Shown one piece after another: positions 8,641-17,014 of a DNA stretch of 64,000 nt. The first letter of the stretch is position 1; each line of letters starts with the position of its first letter. The notes beneath the pieces are model-generated. The model had not been told where the DNA came from and did not search any database. It saw nothing but the letters and a program-made list of their open reading frames with translations. The position numbers and the translations under genes were made by a program. Source of the DNA: Pseudomonadota bacterium (GTDB lineage: Bacteria; Pseudomonadota; Alphaproteobacteria; Rhizobiales; Xanthobacteraceae); NCBI GenBank assembly GCA_023387735.1, contig JAEWHP010000049.1, forward strand, positions 124,001-188,000, in the 5' to 3' direction.

Positions 8641-9923
8641 ATGTTGAAGAGAATGACCGCCGCGGCATTCGCCGTGCTTGCCGGCGTGGCGGGCGCCCAT
8701 GCCCAGAGCCAGACCGAGGTGATGATCCAGTATCCCTACCCGGAACTGTTCACCGAGACCCACAAGAAGATCGCGGAAGAATTCGCCAAGGTTCGCCCGG
8801 ACATCAAGGTCACGATGCGCGCGCCCTACGAGTCCTACGAGGACGGCACCCAGCGCGTGCTGCGCGAAGCCGTCACCAATCAGATGCCCGACGTCAGCTT
8901 CCAGGGCCTGAACCGCATCCGCGTTCTCGTCGACAAGAACATTCCGGCGCCGCTCGACGGCTACATCGCCGCGGAAAAGGATTTCGACAAGCAGGGCTCC
9001 ACCAGGCGATGTTCGACATCGGCACCTCGAGCGGCAAGGTCTACGCGCTGCCGTTCGCGATTTCGCTGCCGATCGTCTATGTCAACCTCGACCTCGCCAG
9101 GAAGGCCGGCGCCGATCCGCAGAACCTGCCGACGACCTGGGACGGCATCATCGACCTCGCCAAGAAGATCAAGGCCGGTTCGCCCGACGTCAACGGCATC
9201 ACCTACGCATGGGACATCACCGGTAACTGGCTGTGGCAGGCGCCGGTGTTCTCCCGTGGCGGTTCGATGCTGAACGCGGATGAGACCAAGGTCGCGTTCA
9301 ACGGTCCGGAAGGCCAGTTCGCGATCCGCATGCTGGCACGCCTCGTCACCGAAGGCGGCCTGCCCAACCTCGACCAGCCCGCGATGCGCGCGGCCTTCGC
9401 CGCCGGCAAGACCGGCATCCACGTCACCTCGACCTCGGACCTCAACAAGGTGACGCAGATGGTCGGCGACAAGTTCGCGCTGAAGACGCACACCTTCCCG
9501 GACGTCGTGGCCAACACAGGCCGGCTGCCCGCCGGCGGCAACGTCGTGATGATCCTTGCCAAGGACAAGGCCAAGCGCGACGCCTCCTGGGAAGTGGTCA
9601 AGTTCTGGACCGGGCCCAAGGGCGCGGCGATCATGGCCGAGACCACCGGCTACATGCCGCCGAACAAGGTCACCAACGAAGTCTACCTGAAGGATTTCTA
9701 CGTCAAGAACCCGAACAACTACACCGCGGTCAAGCAGCTTCCGCTGCTGACCAAGTGGTACGCGTTCCCCGGCGATAACGGCCTCAAGATCACCGACGTC
9801 ATCAAGGATCACCTCAACAGCATCGTGTCAGGTACGCGCACCAAGGAACCCGATGCCGTACTCGCCGACATGACCGCCGACGTACAGAAGCTGCTGCCGC
9901 GTTCGGTCGGCACCGCACGCTGA
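8641..9923 (+). pseudogene. ABC importer solute-binding protein (UgpB-like) with a 1-base frameshift
   Basis: The first part (8641 to about 9000) encodes a signal peptide ending GAHAQ and the N-terminal lobe. The reading then continues in another frame from about 9003 to 9923 with MFDIGTSSGKVYALPFAISL and the rest of a family 1 extracellular solute-binding protein. Inserting one T after GGC at 8995-8997 restores GFHQAMFDIG, the expected continuity, and a protein of about 427 residues. So a single base is missing near 8998. The codons on both sides are otherwise intact, so this is either a very recent mutation or a sequence error. Without it the importer would lack its receptor. Confidence 0.82.
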
Positions 9924-9939
9924 TTGGTCTCGCTACCTA

Positions 9940-9971
9940 CCGCGGAGCGCCACCGCGCTCCGCGGGCTTTT
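9940..9971 (+). terminator. Strong hairpin with short T run between the solute-binding gene and the phosphoesterases
   Basis: CCGCGGAGCGC (9940-9950) is perfectly complementary to GCGCTCCGCGG (9955-9965) across a 4-base loop, followed by GCTTTT. It could be an intrinsic terminator or an mRNA-stabilising stem that raises expression of the binding protein over the downstream genes. Confidence 0.6.
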
Positions 9972-10005
9972 CCCAGCAGAGGCGCACCCCACGAAACTCA
10001 TCCAT

Positions 10006-10815
10006 ATGAGCGACATCCACCTCACGACCGCCGGCAATACGATCGGCGGCCGCGACCCCCGGCACAACTTCGAACGGGCGCTCGGCCACATCCTGCAGGA
10101 CCATGGCGACGCCGAACTGATGGTGATCACCGGCGACCTGTCCGATTGGGGCGACCGGGCGGACTATGAGTGGCTGAGGAGCCGCCTTGGCAGCTTCCCG
10201 ATTCCGGTCCGGCTCTGCATCGGCAATCACGACAATCGCGCGGCCTTCCTCGGCGTGTTCCCCGAATATGCCGAGCCGGACGGCTTTGCACAGGGCATTC
10301 AGGATACGGTTGCGGGCCGCTGCCTGTTTCTCGACACCAACGAACCCCGCACCCATGCCGGTCGGTATTGCACGCCGCGACAGGATTGGCTGGAGCGGCG
10401 GCTGTCGGAACATGACGGCCCGTTCCTGCTGTTCATGCATCACCACCCGATGCCGACCCACCTCGGTCCGATGGACCAGATCCGCCTGCTCGACGACGCT
10501 GCATTCCGCCAGATCGTTGGACGGCACCGCGAGAGGATCCGGCATATCTTCTTCGGCCATTGCCACCTGCCGCTCGGCGGCTCGGTGGCCGGCGTCCCCA
10601 CCACCTCGCTGCGCGGCACCAACCACGCGAGCTACCCGCTGTTCTCGGAAAAACTGATGCTAAGCGCGTCCGACCTGCCGGAAGCCTACGGCGTCGCCTT
10701 CGTCGGCCCGGATTACGTTACCGTGCACATGGTCGAGTTCGGCTATCAAGGTGCGATCCGGATCGAGGGTTCGCCCGACTACGCGATGTGGGACCGGGAG
10801 ACGATGCAGCGATGA
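10006..10815 (+). CDS. Calcineurin-like metallophosphoesterase (CpdA type), first of two
   Basis: The protein has the full class III nucleotidyl cyclase-associated/CpdA-type phosphoesterase signature: SDIHL, GDLSDWGD, GNHD, MHHHP and FGHCH, which bind a dinuclear metal centre. From ATG at 10006 it is 269 residues. However, the family N-terminus is expected five codons earlier: 9991-10005 reads ACG AAA CTC ATC CAT, which would be MKLIH if ACG were ATG, and AGAGG lies about 8 bases before that ACG. Either a start codon was lost, ACG is used inefficiently, or the base is wrong. It overlaps the next gene by four bases. A phosphodiesterase acting on a product imported by the upstream ABC system is inferred. 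Confidence 0.85.
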   Translation: MSDIHLTTAGNTIGGRDPRHNFERALGHILQDHGDAELMVITGDLSDWGDRADYEWLRSRLGSFPIPVRLCIGNHDNRAAFLGVFPEYAEPDGFAQGIQDTVAGRCLFLDTNEPRTHAGRYCTPRQDWLERRLSEHDGPFLLFMHHHPMPTHLGPMDQIRLLDDAAFRQIVGRHRERIRHIFFGHCHLPLGGSVAGVPTTSLRGTNHASYPLFSEKLMLSASDLPEAYGVAFVGPDYVTVHMVEFGYQGAIRIEGSPDYAMWDRETMQR

Positions 10816-11660
10816 AATTCGTCATTCTCACCGACACGCATTTCGTGCCGCGCGGCCGCAAGCTGTACGGGCTTGATCCAGCCGAGCGCCTCGCGATCGC
10901 GGTCGAAAAGATCAACGCGACCCACAAGGACATTTCCTTCGTCATCGTGACCGGCGATCTCGCGCATTGGGGCGAACAGGCGGCCTATGCCAGCCTCGCC
11001 GGCGTGCTTGCCGCGCTCGATGCGCCCACCATCCTGATGATGGGCAACCACGACCGACGCGAGGCATTCCGCTGCGAGTTCGCCGGCGCCGACCGCGATG
11101 CCAGCGGCTTTGTGCAGGGCGTGCATTCCTTCGACGCCGCCACGATCGTCACGCTGGACACGCTGAACGAAGAAACGCCGGATCATGCCGGCGTTCTCTG
11201 CGAAGCGCGGCTGGACTTTCTGGGCGAAGCGCTCGCCTCCGCGCCGACCGATCGGCCGCTATTGCTGTTCCAGCACCATCCGCCGTTCGACAGCGGTCTT
11301 CGTTACATGGATACGATCAAGCTCGCCAATGGCGAGGCCGAGTGGGACGTGATCGCCCGCACGCGAAAGCCCGATTACATGTTCATGGGCCATTTGCACC
11401 GGCCGATCGCCGGATGCTGGCGCGGCATCCCCTTCCACATCCAGCGCGCCCTCACCCACCAGGTCGCGTTCGATTTCGAAGCCGAAGGCCACATCCCGGG
11501 GACGCACGAGCCGCCGGACTACGCGCTGGTGAATCTCAACCGTGGCAACATCGTCATTCACCAGTGCTCGTTTCTCTACGACGGCCCGGCTTTCTCGCTC
11601 CACGACGCCAGGGCGCAGCAATCGCAGTCGCTCCGCGAACTGGCCGAGACTCCGTTCTAA
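10812..11660 (+). CDS. Calcineurin-like metallophosphoesterase, second of two
   Basis: This 282-residue paralogue begins MKFVILTDTHFVP and carries the same five metallophosphoesterase motifs: TDTHF, GDLAHWGE, GNHD, QHHPP and GHLH. It overlaps the upstream phosphoesterase (ATGA), so the two are almost certainly made together. Two such enzymes behind a Pho-regulated importer suggest stepwise or broad hydrolysis of a phosphodiester in the cytoplasm. They replace the unrelated UgpQ diesterase of the classic ugp operon. The substrate cannot be read from the sequence. Confidence 0.88.
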   Translation: MKFVILTDTHFVPRGRKLYGLDPAERLAIAVEKINATHKDISFVIVTGDLAHWGEQAAYASLAGVLAALDAPTILMMGNHDRREAFRCEFAGADRDASGFVQGVHSFDAATIVTLDTLNEETPDHAGVLCEARLDFLGEALASAPTDRPLLLFQHHPPFDSGLRYMDTIKLANGEAEWDVIARTRKPDYMFMGHLHRPIAGCWRGIPFHIQRALTHQVAFDFEAEGHIPGTHEPPDYALVNLNRGNIVIHQCSFLYDGPAFSLHDARAQQSQSLRELAETPF

Positions 11661-11697
11661 AGCCCGCAGGTTGACGCTTGCGAGCCTCCCCTTTCGC

Positions 11698-11823
11698 TCA
11701 CCCCACGTAAGCGATGAACGCGCATGCGCTGAGCACCGCGAGCGCGAGCCCGAACGTGTAGATCTTTTCGATCGGCAAACCCCTCAACAGCACGCGGCGT
11801 GCGTAGTCGAAATTGTGAATCAT
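11698..11823 (-). CDS. Small single-helix membrane protein, 41 residues
   Basis: The reverse strand encodes MIHNFDYARRVLLRG followed by a hydrophobic helix (TFGLALAVLSACAFIAYVG). A basic N-terminal segment before one transmembrane helix is typical of rhizobial microproteins. The upstream GGGGA is about 10 bases from the start. No family is recognised and the call rests only on coding appearance. Confidence 0.4.
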   Translation of the reverse strand: MIHNFDYARRVLLRGLPIEKIYTFGLALAVLSACAFIAYVG

Positions 11824-12249
11824 TAGCTCGAATCCCCACGAGCATGCAGGCTAGCAATACAACTATAGAGAGATCAATCAAAAGATGTGCACGCAACGTT
11901 GCATATCAGAGGTAGAGGGGCCACTCAACCCGGCGCGCACCTTTGGGCGTGGAGAATCCTTGCCTGTGGCGAAGAACGCGCGAAAGGGCCGACGGGAAAG
12001 CGAATCTCCACATCAAATCCCGCAACAAGAATCACCAAACGCAATGGGGACCACCGGACGCACCAGTGGTGCCCGTGCGGAGGCCCGCGGGACGCGCTCG
12101 AGCTCCGACAGATCGCCTGCGAAGCTCAGGAGCTGACGCATCAAGGCCTATCGAACATGATTGAGATCAATCGAACTGACGGCTCGATGTTTCCGTCGCA
12201 TTTCCGGGAGTATCCGGCTGGAGGTATCACCCTAAGCCATTGATTTTAT
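11824..12249. other. Intergenic stretch without a supported gene
   Basis: About 425 bases upstream of tRNA-Pro. Open frames exist on the plus strand but have low-complexity Arg/Ser-rich translations and no ribosome binding site. Nothing else is recognised. Confidence 0.5.
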
Positions 12250-12326
12250 TGGTCGGGGCAGCTGGATTCGAACCAACGACCTGCAGTACCCAAAACTGCC
12301 GCGCTACCAGGCTGCGCTATACCCCG
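12250..12326 (-). tRNA. tRNA-Pro (anticodon TGG)
   Basis: On the minus strand a 77-nt cloverleaf runs from CGGGGTA to TGCCCCG plus an encoded ACCA end. The anticodon loop is in CAGTTTTGGGTACTG (anticodon TGG) and the T arm contains GGTTCGAATCC. The acceptor stem pairs fully with one G-U. Confidence 0.96.
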
Positions 12327-12399
12327 ATCATGCTGGGAAATGCGTCGATACACGCTTACCCCCCCGCCATCAAGGCGATGTTGGGGCCCGCCCGGGAGC

Positions 12400-12906
12400 T
12401 TAGCGCTTGTTGAACAGCGGGTGGGCCACCCGGTCGCCAGGCTGAATTCCATACTTTTGCGCCGTCCCGGCGGCCACTTCCAGGACTCCCCTGGCCAGCC
12501 CGCCCGAGGAGATGATTTTGGTGGAGTGCGGCTCGGTATTCTCGGCGATCCGCAGGATGCGGCCGTCGGCGCGGATGAAAATCATGTCGAGCGAGATGTA
12601 GGTGTTCTTCATCCACATCGAGATCTGCTGCTCCGGCGAGAAATCGAACAACATGCCCTTACCGTCGGGCAGTTCCTTGCGGTACATCAGCCCGGTCTGC
12701 TTTTCCTCCTCGGTGGTAGCCATCTCGACCGAAAACACCCGCACGCCCGATTTGGTGGCGATCTCGAGCGGCTGGACGCTTGCGGCGTACGCGACTGGGT
12801 TCGTGCAAAGCGCGAAGAGCAACGTGATCGCCGCGCCCAGCGACATCATCCGGCCGCAGGCCCGAAGCCGCACCATCATCGAAGCGAAATTCATCAAAGC
12901 ACTCAC
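12400..12906 (-). CDS. DUF192 family exported protein
   Basis: The 168-residue protein has an N-terminal hydrophobic segment (SLGAAITLLFALCTNPVAYA) and a DUF192 domain with the family's EKQTGLMYR, MLFDFSP, MWMKNTYISLDMIFI and GVLEVAAGTA segments. DUF192 proteins are small periplasmic or extracellular beta-barrel proteins of unknown function. The longest start is GTG at 12906; an in-frame ATG at 12894 also leaves the signal peptide intact. It sits between tRNA-Pro and the cold-shock gene on the same strand. Confidence 0.9.
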   Translation of the reverse strand: MSALMNFASMMVRLRACGRMMSLGAAITLLFALCTNPVAYAASVQPLEIATKSGVRVFSVEMATTEEEKQTGLMYRKELPDGKGMLFDFSPEQQISMWMKNTYISLDMIFIRADGRILRIAENTEPHSTKIISSGGLARGVLEVAAGTAQKYGIQPGDRVAHPLFNKR

Positions 12907-12969
12907 GCCGCAGATCTAAGGGGAATATTGCGGGGAACCCTAACCCGACGCTGGCGGAAAACGCCAGAG

Positions 12970-12993
12970 GCCGACGCCCGAACGGGCATCGGC
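12970..12993 (-). terminator. Possible terminator hairpin after the cold-shock-domain gene
   Basis: GCCGACGCCC and GGGCATCGGC form a 10-bp stem with one mismatch and a 4-base loop, 33 bp after the stop of the cold-shock gene on the minus strand. A second small stem (CTGGCG-gaaaa-CGCCAG) lies next to it. There is no long T run. Confidence 0.3.
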
Positions 12994-13026
12994 CGGCTCA
13001 CAATTCCGTCAGGTCGAACGTTTCCG

Positions 13027-13692
13027 TCAGTGCGACGACAGCGCCGACGGACCGGTCTCCGGATGGATCTCCGCCGCCATCATGCCCTTGGAGCCGGGCC
13101 CGAAGCGCACCAGCACCCACTGGCCCGGGCGCAGTTCGGTCATCCCGAAGCGACGCAGCGTTTCCATATGGACGAAGATGTCGGGTGTCCCCTCGCCGCA
13201 AGTCAGGAAGCCGAAGCCGCGGAGGCGATTGAACCACTTCACCTGCGCCCGCTCCAGACCGCTGGTCGGGACCACGCTGACATGCGTCCGCGGCGGCAAC
13301 ATCTGCGCCGGATGGATCGCCGTCGATTCGTCCATCGAGACTATGCGAAATGCCTGATAGCCCTTGAGGCGTTGCACGCACTCTACTACCACCCGCGCAC
13401 CTTCGTACGCGGTCTGATAGCCGTCGCGCCTCAACACCGTGACGTGCAGCAGCACGTCAGGCCAGCCATTGTCGGGTACGATGAAACCGTAGCCCTTCGA
13501 GGCATCAAACCATTTGATGACCCCGGAGATTTCGACAAGATTGGCCGCGGTATCGCCTAACCCGGAGAGCGCATCCATTGCTGAATCACGCTCTGCCCCC
13601 GCAGAGTATTCACCTGGTCCAAGTCTGTTTTGCCCTGTACCGCCTGACGGCGGCCCCCCGAGCTTCTTGGACTCAAATCCGTCCGACCCCAT
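13027..13692 (-). CDS. Tandem cold-shock-domain protein
   Basis: This 221-residue protein has two cold-shock domains. The first contains GVIKWFDASKGYGFIVPD and the second AQVKWFNRLRGFGFLTCG, each with the RNP1-like KGYGFI/RGFGFL nucleic-acid binding motif and an RNP2-like VLLHV/IFVHM strand. A disordered Gly/Ser-rich leader of about 50 residues precedes them. Double-CSD proteins are characteristic of alphaproteobacteria and bind single-stranded nucleic acid, usually in stress or stationary phase. The ATG at 13692 is chosen over GTG at 13707. Confidence 0.9.
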   Translation of the reverse strand: MGSDGFESKKLGGPPSGGTGQNRLGPGEYSAGAERDSAMDALSGLGDTAANLVEISGVIKWFDASKGYGFIVPDNGWPDVLLHVTVLRRDGYQTAYEGARVVVECVQRLKGYQAFRIVSMDESTAIHPAQMLPPRTHVSVVPTSGLERAQVKWFNRLRGFGFLTCGEGTPDIFVHMETLRRFGMTELRPGQWVLVRFGPGSKGMMAAEIHPETGPSALSSH

Positions 13693-13889
13693 GACCCCGG
13701 ACCCCACACTTCAAGTACGGTCCGCTAGCCCGTAGCGTAACCGGAACACGCGCCCATCCATGACCACCATGATATCGCTGCGCGAATCTCTTAACTTGAA
13801 GATAACATTCCCCATTGCGACGCATAGCCAAAAAAACACCACACACTAAAACTATAAACAGTGTTGCACTTCTGCGAATCAGATCGACA

Positions 13890-14651
13890 TCAATTGCCGA
13901 CGAACGGCCCGAGCGTCTCGCCGATGTCGTGTCGTATCACCAGATCCGCGACATCATCCTGTTCAGTCGGCTCGTTATTGATGATCACCAGTCTGGCACC
14001 GCTGTTCTTCGCCATAAGCGGAAAACCTGCGGCAGGCCAAACGACTAGCGACGATCCGATAGCCAGAAAAAGATCGCAGTGCTGAGCGAGTTCGGTGGCG
14101 CGGCGCATCTCATCTTCCGGCATCGCCTGTCCGAACGAGATCGTCGCCGTCTTCACTGGCTCCGCACACACCGTACAGTCGGGTGCACTGCCGCATTCCT
14201 CGAAGCGCGCCTTTACCCAGGGAAGATCATAGGCCTGGCCACAGCCGATGCAGCGGGCATATGTGGTGTTGCCGTGAAGTTCGATCACATCATCGGCCTT
14301 GAAACCCGACATCTGATGCAGATTGTCGATGTTCTGCGTGATGATGGCCGGAATTTTTCCGGCTTTGTACAGCGAGGCCAGCGCGCGGTGCCCACGGCCG
14401 GGCTTCGCAGCCGCAAAGGTGGGCTCCATCGCAAAGCGCCGCCGCCACGCCTCGTCGCGCGCCTCAGGGCTGGAGACGAATTCATCGAATGCAATCGGGC
14501 GGTTACGCGTCCACAGGCCGCCGGGCGAGCGGAAATCGGGAATGCCGCATTCGGTCGAAATGCCGGCGCCCGTGAATGGAATGATGGTGCGAGCCTCGGC
14601 GATCATGTTGCCGAGTTGCTCGACGCCGCTGTGCAGATCCCTGGCAATCAC
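13890..14651 (-). CDS. cobB: NAD-dependent protein deacylase (sirtuin)
   Basis: The 253-residue Sir2 enzyme contains the NAD-binding GAGISTECGIPDFRS, the TQNIDNLHQ loop, the catalytic ELHGN histidine, two CxxC zinc pairs (CIGC and CTVC) and the GSSLVVWPAAGFP segment. It removes acyl groups from protein lysines using NAD in the cytoplasm. It stands alone, with no obvious operon partner. Confidence 0.92.
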   Translation of the reverse strand: MIARDLHSGVEQLGNMIAEARTIIPFTGAGISTECGIPDFRSPGGLWTRNRPIAFDEFVSSPEARDEAWRRRFAMEPTFAAAKPGRGHRALASLYKAGKIPAIITQNIDNLHQMSGFKADDVIELHGNTTYARCIGCGQAYDLPWVKARFEECGSAPDCTVCAEPVKTATISFGQAMPEDEMRRATELAQHCDLFLAIGSSLVVWPAAGFPLMAKNSGARLVIINNEPTEQDDVADLVIRHDIGETLGPFVGN

Positions 14652-14825
14652 CGCTGATAATCCGGATTGTTGGCGCGCCGACTATAGCACGCTCGCCGGG
14701 ATCGCAAGGTCAGCGGGCGCGACCACAATCCCGCAATGCCGCTTCCCCATTCATGCCCCAATCGGCCCCGCCAATCGTACGAAATGCGAATCAAGCGACC
14801 GCGCACTGAAGGAAACGGATCGGCG

Positions 14826-14978
14826 ATGACGGACAAGGAAGATCGGCTCGCGCGAGAGCGAGCCGAGATCGCAGCACGCGTGGCGCGTTTCAGGGAAACG
14901 CAGCAGAAATTCGAACGAGAACGGCAGGAATACTACGCGAAGACGTTGGGCAACGCCTGGCCTGCATGGTCGACGTAA
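14826..14978 (+). CDS. Small charged coiled-coil-like protein, 50 residues
   Basis: The product begins MTDKEDRLARERAEIAARVA and is almost entirely charged and helical, ending AWPAWST. An AAGGA-like ribosome binding site precedes the ATG. It resembles the many short helical proteins of Bradyrhizobium, but no function is known. Confidence 0.5.
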   Translation: MTDKEDRLARERAEIAARVARFRETQQKFERERQEYYAKTLGNAWPAWST

Positions 14979-15083
14979 GGCCCCATCGGAACCGGAGAAA
15001 ATTCGAGACTGTCCGGAACGAAACTGCCCCTCCGTCGTTCTTATTTCAAGTGCAGCAACCTTGCGAGAGGTGAAAGCATGAAA

Positions 15084-15123
15084 GACCCCGTTCGCATCTT
15101 CAGGATGCGGACGGGGTTTTTTG
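15084..15123 (+). terminator. Strong intrinsic terminator, possible 3' end of a small RNA
   Basis: A stem of 14 pairs (15085-15098 with 15104-15117) closes a 5-base loop and runs directly into TTTTTT. The nearest upstream gene ends 105 bp earlier, so this may terminate that gene or an independent small RNA made from the 15.0-15.1 kb gap. An ATG at 15079 after GAGAGG opens a 21-codon frame through the stem, which is probably coincidental. Confidence 0.75.
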
Positions 15124-15242
15124 TTTCAAGCGCTTGGTCGTGATCGCGCTCGGGCAAGCCATGCGATTGCGCTGGACAGATCGCCTGATTGCGCAGGAAC
15201 GATCGCACCCTTCCCGGTGTTGCACTACCACAGAGGTATGCG

Positions 15243-15359
15243 ATGCCAATTTGGATGGAAATTCTGGTGAACGTGCTCGGTTACGGCGGATTTGTTGCCG
15301 TCCTTCACAAGTCGTCTGACGATTCCGATGCTTCGATCACGCAAGGTGATCGGGGTTAG
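15243..15359 (+). CDS. Small membrane protein, 38 residues
   Basis: The frame encodes MPIWMEILVNVLGYGGFVAV followed by a hydrophilic Ser/Asp-rich tail. AGAGG lies 7 bases upstream of the ATG. One transmembrane helix is likely. Similar microproteins (MPIW start, hydrophobic helix, polar tail) are remembered from Bradyrhizobium, but this was not checked. Confidence 0.5.
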   Translation: MPIWMEILVNVLGYGGFVAVLHKSSDDSDASITQGDRG

Positions 15360-15748
15360 CGGTTTGCGGCGGCGCGCCTGCGTGCGCCGCGCCGAGTTTT
15401 CCGCAACAAATTCACCGCGACAGCGGTGCGAAATTCGTGTGCACGCTGTGATGCTTGCTGCGCGTCGATCCCCGCTATTCACAGCCATCTACAATCCGTT
15501 TCTGGTGCAATCCGGTTTGCAGAATCTCGGCGACACTGAACGCGAAGCCCTAACGCGCAGGCGCCGGATCAGACAGACTCCTTTTGTTCTCCTGGAACGA
15601 ACAGGGCACGCACTTTTTCGCTCCCTTGCCCTCTTAAGATAGCGTTACCTCACCGCCTGCTCTTTGCTATTTCCAGCGAATCGCCGAGGTCGGTACCTCG
15701 CGTCGAACCTTTTGGGGATGATCGAGACTTATCCAAAAAGGTGCTGCC
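15360..15748. other. Intergenic stretch without a supported gene
   Basis: About 390 bases. It contains a GC-rich imperfect palindrome around 15364-15392 but no frame with a convincing start or ribosome binding site. Confidence 0.5.
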
Positions 15749-15922
15749 ATGACCCAAGCAGAGCACTATCGCGACCAATCCAACAGAGCGCGACGACTGG
15801 CGGAAGCCGTCAAGGATCCGGAAGCCTCGAAGAAGCTGATCGAGATGGCCGAGGAGTTCAGACTCTACGCCGAACGGCTCGAGCAAGCGCACTACACGTA
15901 CCTGCCGGAGCAGAGACACTGA
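15749..15922 (+). CDS. Small helical protein, 57 residues
   Basis: The product begins MTQAEHYRDQSNRARRLAEA and continues with a DPEASKKLIEMAEEF helix. This is the pattern of a rhizobial small-protein family in which an HYRxQ-type helix is followed by a DPE-turn and a second helix. The protein at 23355-23564 has the same two-helix design. Function is unknown. Confidence 0.6.
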   Translation: MTQAEHYRDQSNRARRLAEAVKDPEASKKLIEMAEEFRLYAERLEQAHYTYLPEQRH

Positions 15923-16061
15923 CGCTTGTCGGCGCCGGCCATTCACTCCCGCAGTTTAAGCCTCTGTTTACCAAGTGCTGCTGAAGTGCTGCGCCGTTAA
16001 CCGAACCTCTTTAGAAAGTGTAAATGCGCACCTGACAGATTTTGGCCAGGAGGGTCACCCC

Positions 16062-16256
16062 ATGGTCATTTATCCAGTACCGGTTGAAGTGACGCAGGCA
16101 AGAATACAGCTCGTAGTCGATCAGAACGCCAAGGCGCCGCCGAATACGATCCATCAGGATCTTCAGGCGGTCTACCACGCCAAGGCGGCGGCTGTGGCAG
16201 ACGCGCTCGAAACCATTCAAGCGGAAGAAGCGCCGCTCGTGGACGTCAAGGTCTGA
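16062..16256 (+). CDS. Small protein of unknown function, 64 residues
   Basis: An AGGAGG-like ribosome binding site (about 16047-16053) stands in front of the ATG. The product, MVIYPVPVEVTQARIQLVVD and onward, has a beta-strand-like start and an Ala-rich helix. No family is recognised. Confidence 0.6.
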   Translation: MVIYPVPVEVTQARIQLVVDQNAKAPPNTIHQDLQAVYHAKAAAVADALETIQAEEAPLVDVKV

Positions 16257-16376
16257 CGACCCAATAGAACTCCTGGTGAGACGCGGGTGCGCCGGCTGAA
16301 GACTGGCGCTCCGCCCCGGATGGGACTGTGCCACCGGTCACATCAGCGGGATCAGTAGCGCCGCTATCGTCGGCGC

Positions 16377-16604
16377 ATGATGCTGCTTCGCGCCCTCGTG
16401 ATCTGGACCGTGCAGGTGCTGCTGTTCGGCATCGGTATCGGCGTCGCCGGACTGACGGCACATCTGACCGGCCCACTGATCGCCGGCGCATTTCACGTCG
16501 ATGAACTGATCCCCACGGCGCTCGTCTTCTTTGTCGTGGCGGCGGCGCTGGGCTGGATCGGAGACAGGCTCTGGCAAGACTGGATCTACAATCCCCTGCT
16601 CTAG
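16377..16604 (+). CDS. Small two-helix membrane protein, 75 residues
   Basis: Two hydrophobic segments (LVIWTVQVLLFGIGIGVAGL and TALVFFVVAAALGWIG) predict an integral membrane protein of the inner membrane. The start may be either of two adjacent ATG codons (16377 or 16380). No named family is recognised. Confidence 0.68.
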   Translation: MMLLRALVIWTVQVLLFGIGIGVAGLTAHLTGPLIAGAFHVDELIPTALVFFVVAAALGWIGDRLWQDWIYNPLL

Positions 16605-16639
16605 CTCGACTTCGGCGACGGCAGAGAGATCGACGCGAC

Positions 16640-16936
16640 TTATCTCGGTATTGGGTCGGCCCGATAGATCTTCGTCCCCGACGTCTCGACGATCCGCCCC
16701 TTGAGGGATTTCACGAAGGACTTCGAGCCCTCGACCGCGAAGTGCGTGCGCAAGGCGGCCTCGTCGGCCCATTGCTCGAAGAAGAACAGCCGCATCGGAT
16801 TCTGGCAGTCGACGTGAACGTCGTGCGAGATACAGCCCGGCTCCTTGCGCGAGCGTTCGACATGCTCCAGGCAGGCGCGCAGCACGTCATCGAAACTGTC
16901 TTCGCGCACGAGAATGCTGCCAGTCACGAGGATCAT
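16640..16936 (-). CDS. Antibiotic biosynthesis monooxygenase-like (YgiN type) protein
   Basis: The 98-residue protein is a dimeric alpha+beta barrel of the ABM family, with VTGSILVREDSFDDV, EPGCISHDVHVD and FFFEQWADEAALRTH segments. Members act as quinol or heme monooxygenases, but many have unknown substrates. It is alone on the minus strand, next to small membrane protein genes. Confidence 0.86.
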   Translation of the reverse strand: MILVTGSILVREDSFDDVLRACLEHVERSRKEPGCISHDVHVDCQNPMRLFFFEQWADEAALRTHFAVEGSKSFVKSLKGRIVETSGTKIYRADPIPR

Positions 16937-17014
16937 GTGAGCCTCCTGCGCTCATCAACCTCCGCCCGGCTTCCCGGGCGCCGTCTTGGCGCATCGAGGC
17001 AGGCACCTTTCTCG

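Noticed and set aside
15079..15144. 21-codon frame starting inside the 15.08-kb terminator
   Set aside because: It runs through a perfect terminator stem and T run; a coding role is unlikely.
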